From contig NZ_CP045496.1 of NCBI RefSeq assembly GCF_015500075.1, positions 6,582,001-6,646,000 of the forward strand: 64,000 nt of DNA, written 5' to 3'. This DNA is from Mesorhizobium sp. INR15. Lineage in GTDB: Bacteria > Pseudomonadota > Alphaproteobacteria > Rhizobiales > Rhizobiaceae. Positions 1-7,978 of the stretch are shown here, one piece after another (the stretch's first letter is position 1; each line of letters begins with the position of its first letter). Under the pieces are notes generated by a model, which worked only from the letters and a program-made list of their open reading frames with translations, ran no database searches and was not told where the DNA came from. A program made the position numbers and the translations under genes.

Positions 1-27
1 CGGACAAGACTTGTCTCCGGCTTTTTG
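1..27 (+). terminator. Possible intrinsic terminator of a gene left of the window
   Basis: An imperfect hairpin (CGGA pairing with TCCG, with a bulge) is followed by CTTTTTG. It would end a rightward transcript whose gene lies outside the window. The left edge cuts the structure, so the stem may be longer than can be seen. Confidence 0.3.
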
Positions 28-172
28 CCAACCCGATTCGGGCTGATGGTTCAGAAATACGCACTTGCCCGTCCTGCTTCAAGCCGGGCCTTGCTGCAGG
101 ACCAAACCGTTGGAACAGCACCGATCCGTTAAATATCAGTAAACAAGATCACTATAAATTATTGAAAACAAA

Positions 173-194
173 TCGAAAAATCTTCATTTTTCGA
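173..194. repeat. 9-bp perfect inverted repeat in AT-rich intergenic DNA
   Basis: TCGAAAAAT (173-181) and ATTTTTCGA (186-194) are perfect inverted copies separated by CTTC. The structure sits in the roughly 400-bp gene-free stretch from 28 to 434. That stretch is AT-rich between 130 and 200, and I find no convincing coding frame in it. It could be a bidirectional terminator or an operator upstream of the Omp25-like gene. Confidence 0.5.
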
Positions 195-434
195 ATCCGC
201 GCAATGTGCCTGCAATTTTCGCCTGCGAAATAATCCACGTCTTTCAGGCAACGGGCCGCGCGGAAGATCAGGTCACACCACACTGCCCTTGCGGCAGTTT
301 CGGTGACCCGCGCGGCCGTTCCCGGCGAGAGACATCCAAACCGGAGAACGGCCGCCCCAACGGTCAGGCTCCTCGGAGATCAACCTGCGTATCGATCGCC
401 ACACGGGTGATGCGCACATGTATGGAGTAGTGCA

Positions 435-1058
435 GTGTCCTCTCAAAGAATGGTTGCCCTCGCGGCATGCGCCCTTTCGCTTGGCGTCTATCTGAATGGG
501 CCGGCGGTGGCCGCCGATGCCATACCCGCTTACAACGATCCGCCGGCCTTTGAATGGAGCGGCGCCTATGTCGGCGTTCATGGCGGCACGGCATTTACAA
601 GGATGCCAAACCCGTTTGCCGACCGGAACGGCCTCAGCGGCGGCGTTCAGGCCGGCTACAACATGCAGGTGGGCCCGGGCGTTGTCGGTGCTGAAATCGA
701 AGGTTCCTATCTGGGCGGCGCCGAACACGAAGTGCGGGGCGGCAAGATCAAGGAGAAATGGCGTGGCGCCCTCAAGGCCAAGGCTGGCTTGAGCTTCGAC
801 CAGACCCTGCTCTTTGGAACCGGCGGCGTGGCGCTCACCAAGTTCGACAAGAGCGACAACATCAGCAGCAGCGACGGCTGGAAGGTCGGCTATCTCGTTG
901 GCGGCGGCATCGAGCAGGCCTTTGCCGGCGGTCTCTCCGCCAAGGTCGAATATGACTATGTCCGCACCCCCGGCGTGGAAACGACATCCGTCCTTGGCAA
1001 ATCCAAGACGACGATCGGCAGCCATGAGTTGAAGGCAGGCATCAACTACCGGTTCTAA
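435..1058 (+). CDS. Omp25/RopB-like outer-membrane beta-barrel protein
   Basis: This 207-residue protein is predicted to be a small outer-membrane barrel of the Omp25/RopB type common in Rhizobiales. A signal peptide (MSSQRMVALAACALSLGVYL, then a small-residue cleavage region ending AVAAD) covers about residues 1-27. The mature part opens with the family-typical 'FEWSGAYVGVHGG' and alternates glycine-rich turns with amphipathic strands, ending in 'LKAGINYRF' with a C-terminal aromatic residue as expected for Bam-dependent insertion. The GTG start at 435 is preferred because GGAG lies 7 nt upstream (424-427); ATG 450 lacks a clear ribosome site. A strong terminator follows the gene. Such proteins are usually abundant structural porin-like proteins; no specific substrate can be inferred. 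Confidence 0.85.
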   Translation: MSSQRMVALAACALSLGVYLNGPAVAADAIPAYNDPPAFEWSGAYVGVHGGTAFTRMPNPFADRNGLSGGVQAGYNMQVGPGVVGAEIEGSYLGGAEHEVRGGKIKEKWRGALKAKAGLSFDQTLLFGTGGVALTKFDKSDNISSSDGWKVGYLVGGGIEQAFAGGLSAKVEYDYVRTPGVETTSVLGKSKTTIGSHELKAGINYRF

Positions 1059-1092
1059 TCAGCAAGGCCCCCGCCCAACCCCGCCTTGCTGC

Positions 1093-1132
1093 GCGCGGTA
1101 CCCGTGATGAATGGGTACCGCGCACCTTTTTT
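1093..1132 (+). terminator. Strong rho-independent terminator after the Omp25-like gene
   Basis: GCGCGGTACCC (1093-1103) pairs perfectly with GGGTACCGCGC (1113-1123) around a 9-nt loop. It is followed by ACC and six T (1127-1132). It lies 34 nt after the stop codon of the outer-membrane protein gene. Confidence 0.88.
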
Positions 1133-1284
1133 GCCCCTTCGTGCCGGCACTTGCGCATCTCCACGTCTCCGCCGCCCAGTGGCCGGCCGCGGGTAGCGCT
1201 GATTCCTTTCGACCTCCGGTCGTAATGTCGATGCAATCTTCACAACCTAGGTGCCGCGCGTGAGTTTCACGACGGGAATCAGAT

Positions 1285-1677
1285 ATGTCCATGCACAACA
1301 AAGATAGCCTTGCGCAGGCGCCCAAAGCGCTCTTCCTGGCAATCGTGCTCATGTTGACGGGATGTGCCTCCGACATCATGAAGAACTATATCGGGCAGCC
1401 GGTTGAATCGGTCATTCTGGACTACGGCCCGCCAACCGCTGTAATCGATCTCGGCCGGGACGAGCACGCCTATCAATGGCGCAAGATATCCACCAATGCG
1501 GTGTCGGGCACATCGAGTGGCGAGGTTCGCCAGACAAAACACGGCACGGTTTACCAGGAGACCGAGACCCCCGGCTATGTCGAGCGCCAGGAATGCTTCT
1601 ATACGTTCTACGCCCGCTCGTCCGATGGCCGCTGGTTCATCACCAATTTCCGCCAACCGAAGCTGGAATGCGAATGA
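1285..1677 (+). CDS. Small lipoprotein, function unknown
   Basis: This 130-residue protein has a lipoprotein signal peptide: a hydrophobic core around residues 12-25 ending in the lipobox 'LTGC', so Cys would be lipidated. The residue after Cys is Ala, which does not suggest inner-membrane retention. The mature part 'YIGQPVESVILDYGPPTAVIDLG' resembles the short helix-plus-strand fold of SmpA/OmlA-type lipoproteins, in which 'G.p...v...GpP' is common. It sits between a terminator and a two-component operon with 67 bp to the latter, so co-transcription is possible. The role is unknown; envelope integrity is only a guess from the fold resemblance. Confidence 0.72.
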   Translation: MSMHNKDSLAQAPKALFLAIVLMLTGCASDIMKNYIGQPVESVILDYGPPTAVIDLGRDEHAYQWRKISTNAVSGTSSGEVRQTKHGTVYQETETPGYVERQECFYTFYARSSDGRWFITNFRQPKLECE

Positions 1678-1692
1678 ATTGCGCTAGCCGGA

Positions 1693-1725
1693 GATTCTTG
1701 CCAACCCGAAGATTCCTGCCAACCC
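1693..1725. repeat. Direct repeat carrying two GANTC sites before the response-regulator gene
   Basis: GATTCTTGCCAACCC (1693-1707) and GATTCCTGCCAACCC (1711-1725) form an 18-bp-period direct repeat with one mismatch. Each copy begins with GATTC, a match to the CcrM methylation site GANTC. The repeat lies 20-52 bp before the response-regulator start and could be an autoregulatory site. Confidence 0.55.
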
Positions 1726-1744
1726 TCACCCGAGGAGAATGCGC

Positions 1745-2419
1745 ATGCGCGTCCTTTTGATCGAGGATGAAGCGGAAATGGCTTCCGTGCTGAGAACGGC
1801 GCTTGAGCGTCAGGACATCATCGTCGATCACGCCGCGACATTGGCGGACGCGGAGGCCATGGCCCGGCTTGGATACCATGATGCCGTGGTTCTGGATCGG
1901 CGCCTGCCTGACGGCGATGGCCTCAGCCTGATCCCGCGTCTGCGCGCCTTGCATCTGGACGTTCCGGTGATCGCACTGACGGCGCTAAGCGGTCTTGATG
2001 ACCGGGTCGCGGGGCTCGATGCCGGCGCCGACGACTATATGGTCAAGCCCTTTGCCACGGTCGAGCTGGTGGCGCGGCTGCATGCCTTGCACAGGCGTTC
2101 ATTCACGTCGCGCACCAACCAGACGGTGGTGGGACGCCTGACCTATGATTTCCGCCATCGCGAAGCGCTGGTCGAGGATCAGGCGCTGGAATTGCCGCGG
2201 CGTGAGCGCCTGGTGCTCGAAACGCTCATCCGCCGGCCGGGCCGCACGATCATGCGCGGCACCCTGGAAGAGGCGGTCTACACCCTGGATGATGAAATCG
2301 GCTCCAATGCATTGGATGCGCATATATCGCGCCTGCGGCGCAAACTTGAGGAAGCAGCCGCCGGTATTGAAATCCGCGCGATCCGCAATCTCGGGTACCT
2401 CTTGCGGGCCGCCTCGTGA
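1745..2419 (+). CDS. OmpR-family response regulator (QseB/TctD-like)
   Basis: This protein of about 224 residues has an N-terminal receiver domain (residues 1-115). It shows the acidic pair in 'LLIEDEAEM', the phospho-acceptor Asp51 in 'VVLDRRLPDGDG', the Thr of 'ALTALSG' and the Lys of 'MVKPFATVEL'. The C-terminal winged-helix DNA-binding domain (about 125-224) ends 'SRLRRKLEEA...IRNLGYLLRA'. ATG 1745 is chosen over ATG 1739 because GAGGAG (1732-1737) is spaced 7 nt from it. The gene overlaps the histidine kinase gene by GTGA. It presumably controls envelope or surface genes, by analogy with QseB/TctD regulators and from the adjacent glycosylation cluster; that part is inference. Confidence 0.9.
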   Translation: MRVLLIEDEAEMASVLRTALERQDIIVDHAATLADAEAMARLGYHDAVVLDRRLPDGDGLSLIPRLRALHLDVPVIALTALSGLDDRVAGLDAGADDYMVKPFATVELVARLHALHRRSFTSRTNQTVVGRLTYDFRHREALVEDQALELPRRERLVLETLIRRPGRTIMRGTLEEAVYTLDDEIGSNALDAHISRLRRKLEEAAAGIEIRAIRNLGYLLRAAS

Positions 2420-3846
2420 AAAAACCGCGCACGCGCTCGCTGCAATGGGTGCTGGTGCGGCGGCTGATCCTGCTGCAGGCAGCGACGCTTCTCATCTTCA
2501 TCGTGTTGTCGGCGGCAGCACTTTGGATCGCCAATCCACGGTTCCTGATCGACAATGAAGCCGCCGTGGCCACCGTCAAGGAGGCCGTCGACCGCGACAA
2601 GGACGGCAAGCTGGTCGTCCACGACACCGAGGGACTTGCCGCCTTTCACGCGGAATTTCCCAATGTCTGGTACATCGTTCGCGACAGCACCGGCCAGAGC
2701 ATCCGCTTCGGCAACATACCCGACGTCTACAGCAGGGATTTTGGCGATCTGCTGGGCGCGGCCGACCACGCAACCATTGGATTTTCGGAAGATGACCTGC
2801 GGCCGGAAGCCTATCTTGAAAAGGCCTCGACCAAGGCCGGCATGGTGCAGATCATCGCCGCGACACGGTCATCACGCGGCGAGACAGACGGTCTCGAAGT
2901 CAATATTTCCGCGACAATCGACGTCGTGCGGAATCCGGATGGTAGCAGGAACTGGGAACGGGCGCTTCCGGCGCTCGCGCTCATCATCGTCATCCTGCTC
3001 TTGCCGATCGTTCTCGTCATGGGCACCACGACCCTGGTGACGACGCCCGCGGTCGTACGGCGCTCCTTTGCCGGCTTGGTCGATACCGTACATCAGGCCG
3101 CCCGCATCGATATCGGCACCCGTGCGATGCAGCTTCCGGTCAAGCACGTGCCGCAGGAAATCGCGCCGCTGGTGCATGCCTTCAACCAGGCGCTTGCCCG
3201 CCTGGCCCAGGGCTATGACCGGCACAATCGCTTCCTCACCGATGCCGCGCATGAATTGCGCACGCCCATCGCCATCCTGAGGACGCGCGCCGAGCTGTTG
3301 AAACAAGAGCCGCAGAGCACGCGCCTGCTGCAAGACATCGAGCGCCTGTCGCATCTGGCGCAGCAGTTGCTCGACCATCAATTGCTCGACCGTCCCGCCA
3401 GCCAGCGGCAGGTCATCGATCTCGCCGATCTTGTCAGCCGGGTCGCCGCCGATTTTGCCCCGCTCGCCATCGAGGCAGGCTACGATCTTGCTTTCGAGCC
3501 TTCGCCCACAGTGGTTCATGTCGACGTGAATGTGCTGCAGATAGAACGCGCGCTGGCCAACATCATCCGCAACGCGATCGACCATGGCGGTGCTGCCGGC
3601 ACGATCACGGTGGCGATCGATGAAACGGGCGGCATCGAAGTCCGCGACGAGGGTCCGGGCATTCCCACGGAAGAGCACGAGAATGTTTTCGAACCCTTCT
3701 ACCGCTTGCAGCCACAATCACGTGGGGCCGGACTGGGGCTCAACCTCGCCCGGCAGATCGCGCTGCTTCATGACGGTACGATCCGGATCCTGAAAGGCTC
3801 GTGGCAAGGCGCCCGCATCCGCATACAGCTGCCGGTTCGTTCGTAA
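2416..3846 (+). CDS. Membrane sensor histidine kinase
   Basis: This 476-residue partner of the preceding regulator starts with GTG inside the regulator's stop codon, indicating translational coupling. TM1 is at about residues 14-37, a periplasmic sensor region of roughly 150 residues follows, and TM2 is at about 190-213 ('ALALIIVILLLPIVLVMGTT'). A HAMP-like linker comes next. The dimerisation/phosphotransfer helix holds His279 in 'DAAHELRTPIAIL'. The ATPase domain has the N box 'IIRNAIDHGG', G1 'VRDEGPGIP', F box 'FEPFYR' and G2 'GAGLGLNLARQIA'. All catalytic motifs are intact. The periplasmic input domain matches nothing I recognise, so the signal is unknown. Confidence 0.9.
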   Translation: MKKPRTRSLQWVLVRRLILLQAATLLIFIVLSAAALWIANPRFLIDNEAAVATVKEAVDRDKDGKLVVHDTEGLAAFHAEFPNVWYIVRDSTGQSIRFGNIPDVYSRDFGDLLGAADHATIGFSEDDLRPEAYLEKASTKAGMVQIIAATRSSRGETDGLEVNISATIDVVRNPDGSRNWERALPALALIIVILLLPIVLVMGTTTLVTTPAVVRRSFAGLVDTVHQAARIDIGTRAMQLPVKHVPQEIAPLVHAFNQALARLAQGYDRHNRFLTDAAHELRTPIAILRTRAELLKQEPQSTRLLQDIERLSHLAQQLLDHQLLDRPASQRQVIDLADLVSRVAADFAPLAIEAGYDLAFEPSPTVVHVDVNVLQIERALANIIRNAIDHGGAAGTITVAIDETGGIEVRDEGPGIPTEEHENVFEPFYRLQPQSRGAGLGLNLARQIALLHDGTIRILKGSWQGARIRIQLPVRS

Positions 3847-3916
3847 CGGACCTTGCAACTTATCTGTTTTCTAACCAATTCGCTCTATTCCCATTCGAAA
3901 CGCGGGAGCCAGGCCA

Positions 3917-4945
3917 TTGGTGGAGACAGGCAAAATCACCACGCGACGCGCCGTCATGCTGTCGGTTGTCGTTCCGTGCTACAACGAGCTGGATGGCGTG
4001 GCTGAACTTCATCGCCGCGTCACCGCCGCCTGCCTTGCATATGGTCCGTCCTACGAAATCGTTCTCGTCATCGATGGTGCGACCGACGGTACGCGCGAAG
4101 CCATCTTCGCGCTGGCCGAACAGGACGACCACATCGTTGCCATCGACCTCGCCCGCAACTATGGCCATCAGATCGCGCTTAGCGCCGGGCTGGAGTTCTG
4201 CAGCGGCCAGCGCATCCTCATTCTCGACGCCGACCTTCAGGACCCGCCCGAACTGCTTGGCGCGATGATGGCGAAGATGGACGACGGTTTCGATGTCGTC
4301 TACGGCCAGAGACTGAAGCGCGATGGCGAAAGCTGGTTCAAGCTGGCCTCGGCCTCCGTCTTCTACCGCCTGTTGCGCAAGATGGTCGATGTCGAGATAG
4401 CCGCGGATTCCGGCGACTTCCGCCTGATGAGCCGCCGCGCGCTCGACCATCTCAACGCCATGCCGGAGCGCTATCGCTTCATCCGCGGCATGGTGAGCTG
4501 GATCGGCCTGAAGCAGGTGGCATTTCCCTACGAACGGCAGCGGCGTTTCGCCGGCACCACGCACTATCCGTTGAAGAAAATGGTGCTTCTGGCTGTCGAT
4601 GCGATGACGAGCTTTTCCATCGCGCCGCTGCGCTTTGCGTCACATCTTGGCATGATGTTCGGGCTGCTTGGACTGGTCGTACTTGGCTATACCTTGTTCG
4701 AATGGTCGGTCGGGAAGGTACTGCCCGGCTGGACGAGCCTCGCGGCGATCATGCTGATACTCGGCAGTGTCCAGCTTCTGGTTCTTGGCATCTTCGGCGA
4801 ATATCTCGGACGGATGTACATGGAGACGAAGCGGCGGCCGCTGTATTTCGTCAATGAAATTGTCGCACGGAGTGCCGCCGCCGAGGAGCAGGACCTGCCT
4901 GTCCATCGCCTCCAGGAGATGGCAAAACGGGCCGCGCGCGCTTGA
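3917..4945 (+). CDS. gtrB: GtrB/DPMS-like family 2 glycosyltransferase
   Basis: This protein of about 342 residues is predicted to transfer a sugar from a nucleotide sugar to polyprenyl phosphate on the cytoplasmic face. The GT-A domain (about 14-230) has 'SVVVPCYNELDGV', the nucleotide-binding 'LVIDGATDGT' and the catalytic acidic motif 'ILDADLQDPPE'. Two C-terminal membrane helices (about 238-260 and 270-295) and the tail 'GEYLGRMYMETKRRPLY' match the bactoprenol glucosyltransferase/dolichyl-phosphate mannose synthase group. TTG 3917 is preferred, with GGGAG 8 nt upstream; ATG 3956 would remove 13 residues ahead of the conserved core. The next genes encode GtrA-like and multispan membrane proteins, consistent with a lipid-linked glycosylation module. 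The sugar is unknown. Confidence 0.87.
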   Translation: MVETGKITTRRAVMLSVVVPCYNELDGVAELHRRVTAACLAYGPSYEIVLVIDGATDGTREAIFALAEQDDHIVAIDLARNYGHQIALSAGLEFCSGQRILILDADLQDPPELLGAMMAKMDDGFDVVYGQRLKRDGESWFKLASASVFYRLLRKMVDVEIAADSGDFRLMSRRALDHLNAMPERYRFIRGMVSWIGLKQVAFPYERQRRFAGTTHYPLKKMVLLAVDAMTSFSIAPLRFASHLGMMFGLLGLVVLGYTLFEWSVGKVLPGWTSLAAIMLILGSVQLLVLGIFGEYLGRMYMETKRRPLYFVNEIVARSAAAEEQDLPVHRLQEMAKRAARA

Positions 4946-4952
4946 GGCGAGC

Positions 4953-5456
4953 ATGACCGGCGGGCGCAAGAGCAGCGTGAACAACATGCGGTCGTTCGAT
5001 CTTTTCAGGATGTTGCGATTTGGCGTCGTTGGACTCCTGAATACCGCGGTGGGGTACGCGACCATCCTGGTTGGACTTAAGCTGGGCCTTGGCGACATCG
5101 TTGCCAATGCGACAGGCTATGCCGCCGGCCTGACGCTCGGTTTCTTCCTCAACCGCCAATGGACTTTCGCTAGAGCCGATGGCTTCCGGTCCGGGATCCT
5201 GGCGCGATACGCAATGACTTTCGCTGTAGCCTATGGTGCCAATCTGACGATCGTGATCGGGGCCGTCTCGGCTGGCATCCTCGAAAATCCGTATGTCCAT
5301 CTGGCAGGAAATTGTCTCTATTCTGTGATTTTCTATCTCGGCTCTGCCCATTTTGTTTTCGTGGAACGCGAAAGCAACCCAGCCAGAGGCGATAATGCCG
5401 CCGCTGTTCTGATCCAGGACAGACCTCAGCGCGCGTCGACGAGCCGTACCCCTTGA
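4953..5456 (+). CDS. gtrA: GtrA-like membrane protein
   Basis: This 167-residue protein with four hydrophobic helices belongs to the GtrA family, thought to translocate polyprenyl-linked sugars. Family-typical 'FGVVGLLNTAVGYATIL' opens the first helix, and 'GFFLNRQWTFAR' follows the second helix as in GtrA/YkcC-type proteins. The start at 4953 has GAGGCGA immediately upstream; the open frame extends further 5' but overlaps the glycosyltransferase gene. The gap to that gene is 7 bp and the next gene follows within 30 bp, so all three form one operon. Flippase activity is the accepted model for the family rather than a demonstrated reaction. Confidence 0.85.
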   Translation: MTGGRKSSVNNMRSFDLFRMLRFGVVGLLNTAVGYATILVGLKLGLGDIVANATGYAAGLTLGFFLNRQWTFARADGFRSGILARYAMTFAVAYGANLTIVIGAVSAGILENPYVHLAGNCLYSVIFYLGSAHFVFVERESNPARGDNAAAVLIQDRPQRASTSRTP

Positions 5457-5485
5457 GTGTCCGTGAAACCACCTGGAGAAACGAT

Positions 5486-6967
5486 ATGAGCACGGCAGCC
5501 GCGAACACCGTGCCATGGGAAGACGCCCGGCGGGTCAGGCTCATGTTATGCCTGTTCGTGACTCTTATCACCGCCGTGATGCTCACAGCCTTGGCCCGAC
5601 AGACCTTGCAGGACCCTGATAGTTGGTGGCACGTGAGGGTGGGGCTGGACTTCCTGGCAAACCGGACGTTCCCAACTGTCGACACCTATTCCTATACCTT
5701 TGCCGGCCATCCATGGATTGCCAAGGAGTGGCTGGGACAGGTGCTGATGGCGCTGGCCTATCGTGCAGGAGGCTGGAACGGCGTGGTCGCGCTGATAATC
5801 GCGTCCTTGTCATTGACCGTGTTTCTGATGGCTTGGTTTTTTAGCGACTGGTTGAAGCCGACATTGGCAATCGGGTTGGCCTTCGTCGTGGCGGTGTTGA
5901 TCAGCCCGATCTATACGGCGCGCCCCCATATCTTCACCTTGCCCATTATCGTCGTCTGGACGGCTTGGCTGTTTCGCGCGGCGCGGGAAGAGCAGGCACC
6001 ATCCCTGTGGCTATTTCCGCTGCTTGTGTTGTGGGCAAATCTCCATGCCACATTCACCCTGGCCTACATCATCGCAGCTTTCGCCGGTCTGGATTTCCTG
6101 ACGCGCACCGGCGTCTCGAAGCCCGGGCTTCTGGTAAAGTGGATCGCATTCGGGCTGCTCTGCCCAGTGGTCAGCCTGCTTCATCCCTACGGCCTTCAGG
6201 CCATCCTGGCCACCCTCACCGTGGCTTACGGCAATGAAGCGGTGCCTTTGATCACGGAATGGCGCCCGTTCAATGCGCAAGAGCACGTCCTCCAGGAGGT
6301 GGCGCTGCTAATGTTCCTTTTTGGCTTGCTGGTCTCGCGGCTGCAAGTTGGCTGGGTCAAGGCCCTTTTTATCATCTTCACCATGCATATGTTTTTAACG
6401 CATATGCGCTTCATCTATCTGTTCTTCCTGCTGGTTCCGGTCGTGCTTGCTGTCGAGGTAGGACAACAGTATCCGTCGCTTTCTTCGGCGACATGGATGG
6501 CCGAAAAGCGGGACCGAGTGGAGCAGTTTTTCGCAAGGAGGTTCTACCCGATCTGCGGCGTGATCGCCGTAGTGCTGATCGCGGCGGTCACGGTGCTCGG
6601 CAACGCATACCAAGTCGAGCCACGCCAGGACACGTCCGCGAAAGACGCGCTCGCATTCGCTGAAAGCCATCACCTGTCAGGCAATGTGCTCAATTCCTAC
6701 AATTTCGGCGGAACGCTGATTTTCCACGGCATCAAGACCTACATCGACGGACGCACGGACCAGCTGTTTCTGAGCGGGTTTACGAAATCCGACGATGACA
6801 TGGGCACCAGCGCTGGAAAGCCGTTGCTCGAAGCTCAGCTCAAGAAATACGCGATAAGCTGGGCGCTCCTGTCGGCGAAAGACGACCGCATTCCCTTCTT
6901 CAATGATCTGGGCTGGAAGCGGGCCTATTCGGACGAGTATGCCGTGATCTACGTGCCCGGCGTGTGA
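5486..6967 (+). CDS. Multispan membrane protein, candidate GT-C glycosyltransferase
   Basis: This 493-residue protein has about 10-12 membrane helices and a C-terminal soluble part of roughly 110 residues. 'QDPDSWWHVRVGLDFL' lies in the first extracytoplasmic loop; an acidic pair there is the usual position of the catalytic Asp in GT-C enzymes, although this family has no assigned activity that I know of. ATG 5486 is chosen because GGAGAA (5474-5479) lies 6 nt upstream. The C-terminal region ('NSYNFGGTLIFHGIKTYIDG') is like that of uncharacterised bacterial membrane proteins with the same DP-W-H signature. Its place after gtrB and gtrA suggests it uses the polyprenyl-linked sugar to modify a surface polymer or protein. 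That is inference. Confidence 0.7.
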   Translation: MSTAAANTVPWEDARRVRLMLCLFVTLITAVMLTALARQTLQDPDSWWHVRVGLDFLANRTFPTVDTYSYTFAGHPWIAKEWLGQVLMALAYRAGGWNGVVALIIASLSLTVFLMAWFFSDWLKPTLAIGLAFVVAVLISPIYTARPHIFTLPIIVVWTAWLFRAAREEQAPSLWLFPLLVLWANLHATFTLAYIIAAFAGLDFLTRTGVSKPGLLVKWIAFGLLCPVVSLLHPYGLQAILATLTVAYGNEAVPLITEWRPFNAQEHVLQEVALLMFLFGLLVSRLQVGWVKALFIIFTMHMFLTHMRFIYLFFLLVPVVLAVEVGQQYPSLSSATWMAEKRDRVEQFFARRFYPICGVIAVVLIAAVTVLGNAYQVEPRQDTSAKDALAFAESHHLSGNVLNSYNFGGTLIFHGIKTYIDGRTDQLFLSGFTKSDDDMGTSAGKPLLEAQLKKYAISWALLSAKDDRIPFFNDLGWKRAYSDEYAVIYVPGV

Positions 6968-7072
6968 TTTTGCTACGCCTGCAAGTGCCGCTGGGCGATT
7001 GCCCAACGTCTGATGCAAGGCACCGGCGGGAGCTGGTCACCTCGACCAGCACAGGCAGTCATTGGCTTCGCG

Positions 7073-7975
7073 TCAGACCCGCATGGCCTCTCGCCCGGTA
7101 CCACGTGACCGAAATGCCGGTAGCCCAAGCGTAATCAGCACGAAGATTGCTGTCGCCAGCTTCAGGTCGCTCGGATGCAAACCGAGGGAGAGGCCGAAGG
7201 AGACCAGTTGGTAGTAGACGAAGGCGCCGAGAACCGGCGCCAGCAATTGCTTCGTAACCGTGTCCTTGCCCAGTATCGTCTCGCCGATGACCAGCGAGGC
7301 AAGGCCATTGATCAATATGCCGAGCCCCATGCCGATATCGACATAGCCCTGCAACTGTACGATGAGCGCGCCTCCCAAGGCCGTGAGGCTGTTGGCAATG
7401 GCCAGTCCGGCGATGGTGAACGCCCATAGGTTGATACCCAGCGACGGCGCCAGATCCGGATTGACGCCGACAACCCGCAGCGCCGCGCCGGCTTCGGTCG
7501 CCAGGAACAATCGCAACGCAAGAAGCACGACGGCGATCAGGCCGCCGAAGCAGGCGATCTGCAGCCAGACCGATGTCAGGATCGCCGGGTTGATGATCGA
7601 AAAGATGCTGTCGATATTGAACATCGCGGCGTTGGATTTGCCGAGAATACGCAGATTGATGCTGTAGAGGCCGGTGAACACCAATATGCCCGCCAGGAGC
7701 GAGTTGATGCGCAGCTTCAGATGCACCAATGCCGTGGTCGCGCCCGCGAGACCGCCCGCCGCCATGGCAATCAACGTTGCCGGCACGGGATGGACGCCAG
7801 CCAGCAGCAGCGCGGCGCACAGGCAGCCGCCGAGCGGGAAGGAACCTTCGCTGGTCAGATCAGGAAAACCGAGCAGCCGGAACGGCATCATGATGCCCAG
7901 CACCAGCAGTGAGTAGATCAGGCTCTGGGAAAAGGTGACGGGGACGAGATTGATGTAGGCATTCAGGATGTCCAT
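7073..7975 (-). CDS. ABC transporter permease (TrpY/COG4120-like)
   Basis: This 300-residue integral membrane protein has about 8-9 helices. It resembles the branched-chain-type permeases that pair with ABC_sub_bind binding proteins (the TrpXYZ-like group). Glycine-rich 'LDLTSEGSFPLGG'-type sequence near the N terminus ('GFPDLTSEGSFPLGG') and 'GILINGLASLVIGETILG' in the second half are typical. It starts 3 nt after the ATPase stop codon, in the same leftward operon. The substrate is unknown; aromatic amino acids are known for some firmicute homologues, but I see no T-box or other cue here. Confidence 0.85.
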   Translation of the reverse strand: MDILNAYINLVPVTFSQSLIYSLLVLGIMMPFRLLGFPDLTSEGSFPLGGCLCAALLLAGVHPVPATLIAMAAGGLAGATTALVHLKLRINSLLAGILVFTGLYSINLRILGKSNAAMFNIDSIFSIINPAILTSVWLQIACFGGLIAVVLLALRLFLATEAGAALRVVGVNPDLAPSLGINLWAFTIAGLAIANSLTALGGALIVQLQGYVDIGMGLGILINGLASLVIGETILGKDTVTKQLLAPVLGAFVYYQLVSFGLSLGLHPSDLKLATAIFVLITLGLPAFRSRGTGREAMRV

Positions 7976-7978
7976 GGG

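Noticed and set aside
206..430. Short open frame before the Omp25-like gene
   Set aside because: No ribosome site, no recognisable sequence and composition like noncoding DNA.
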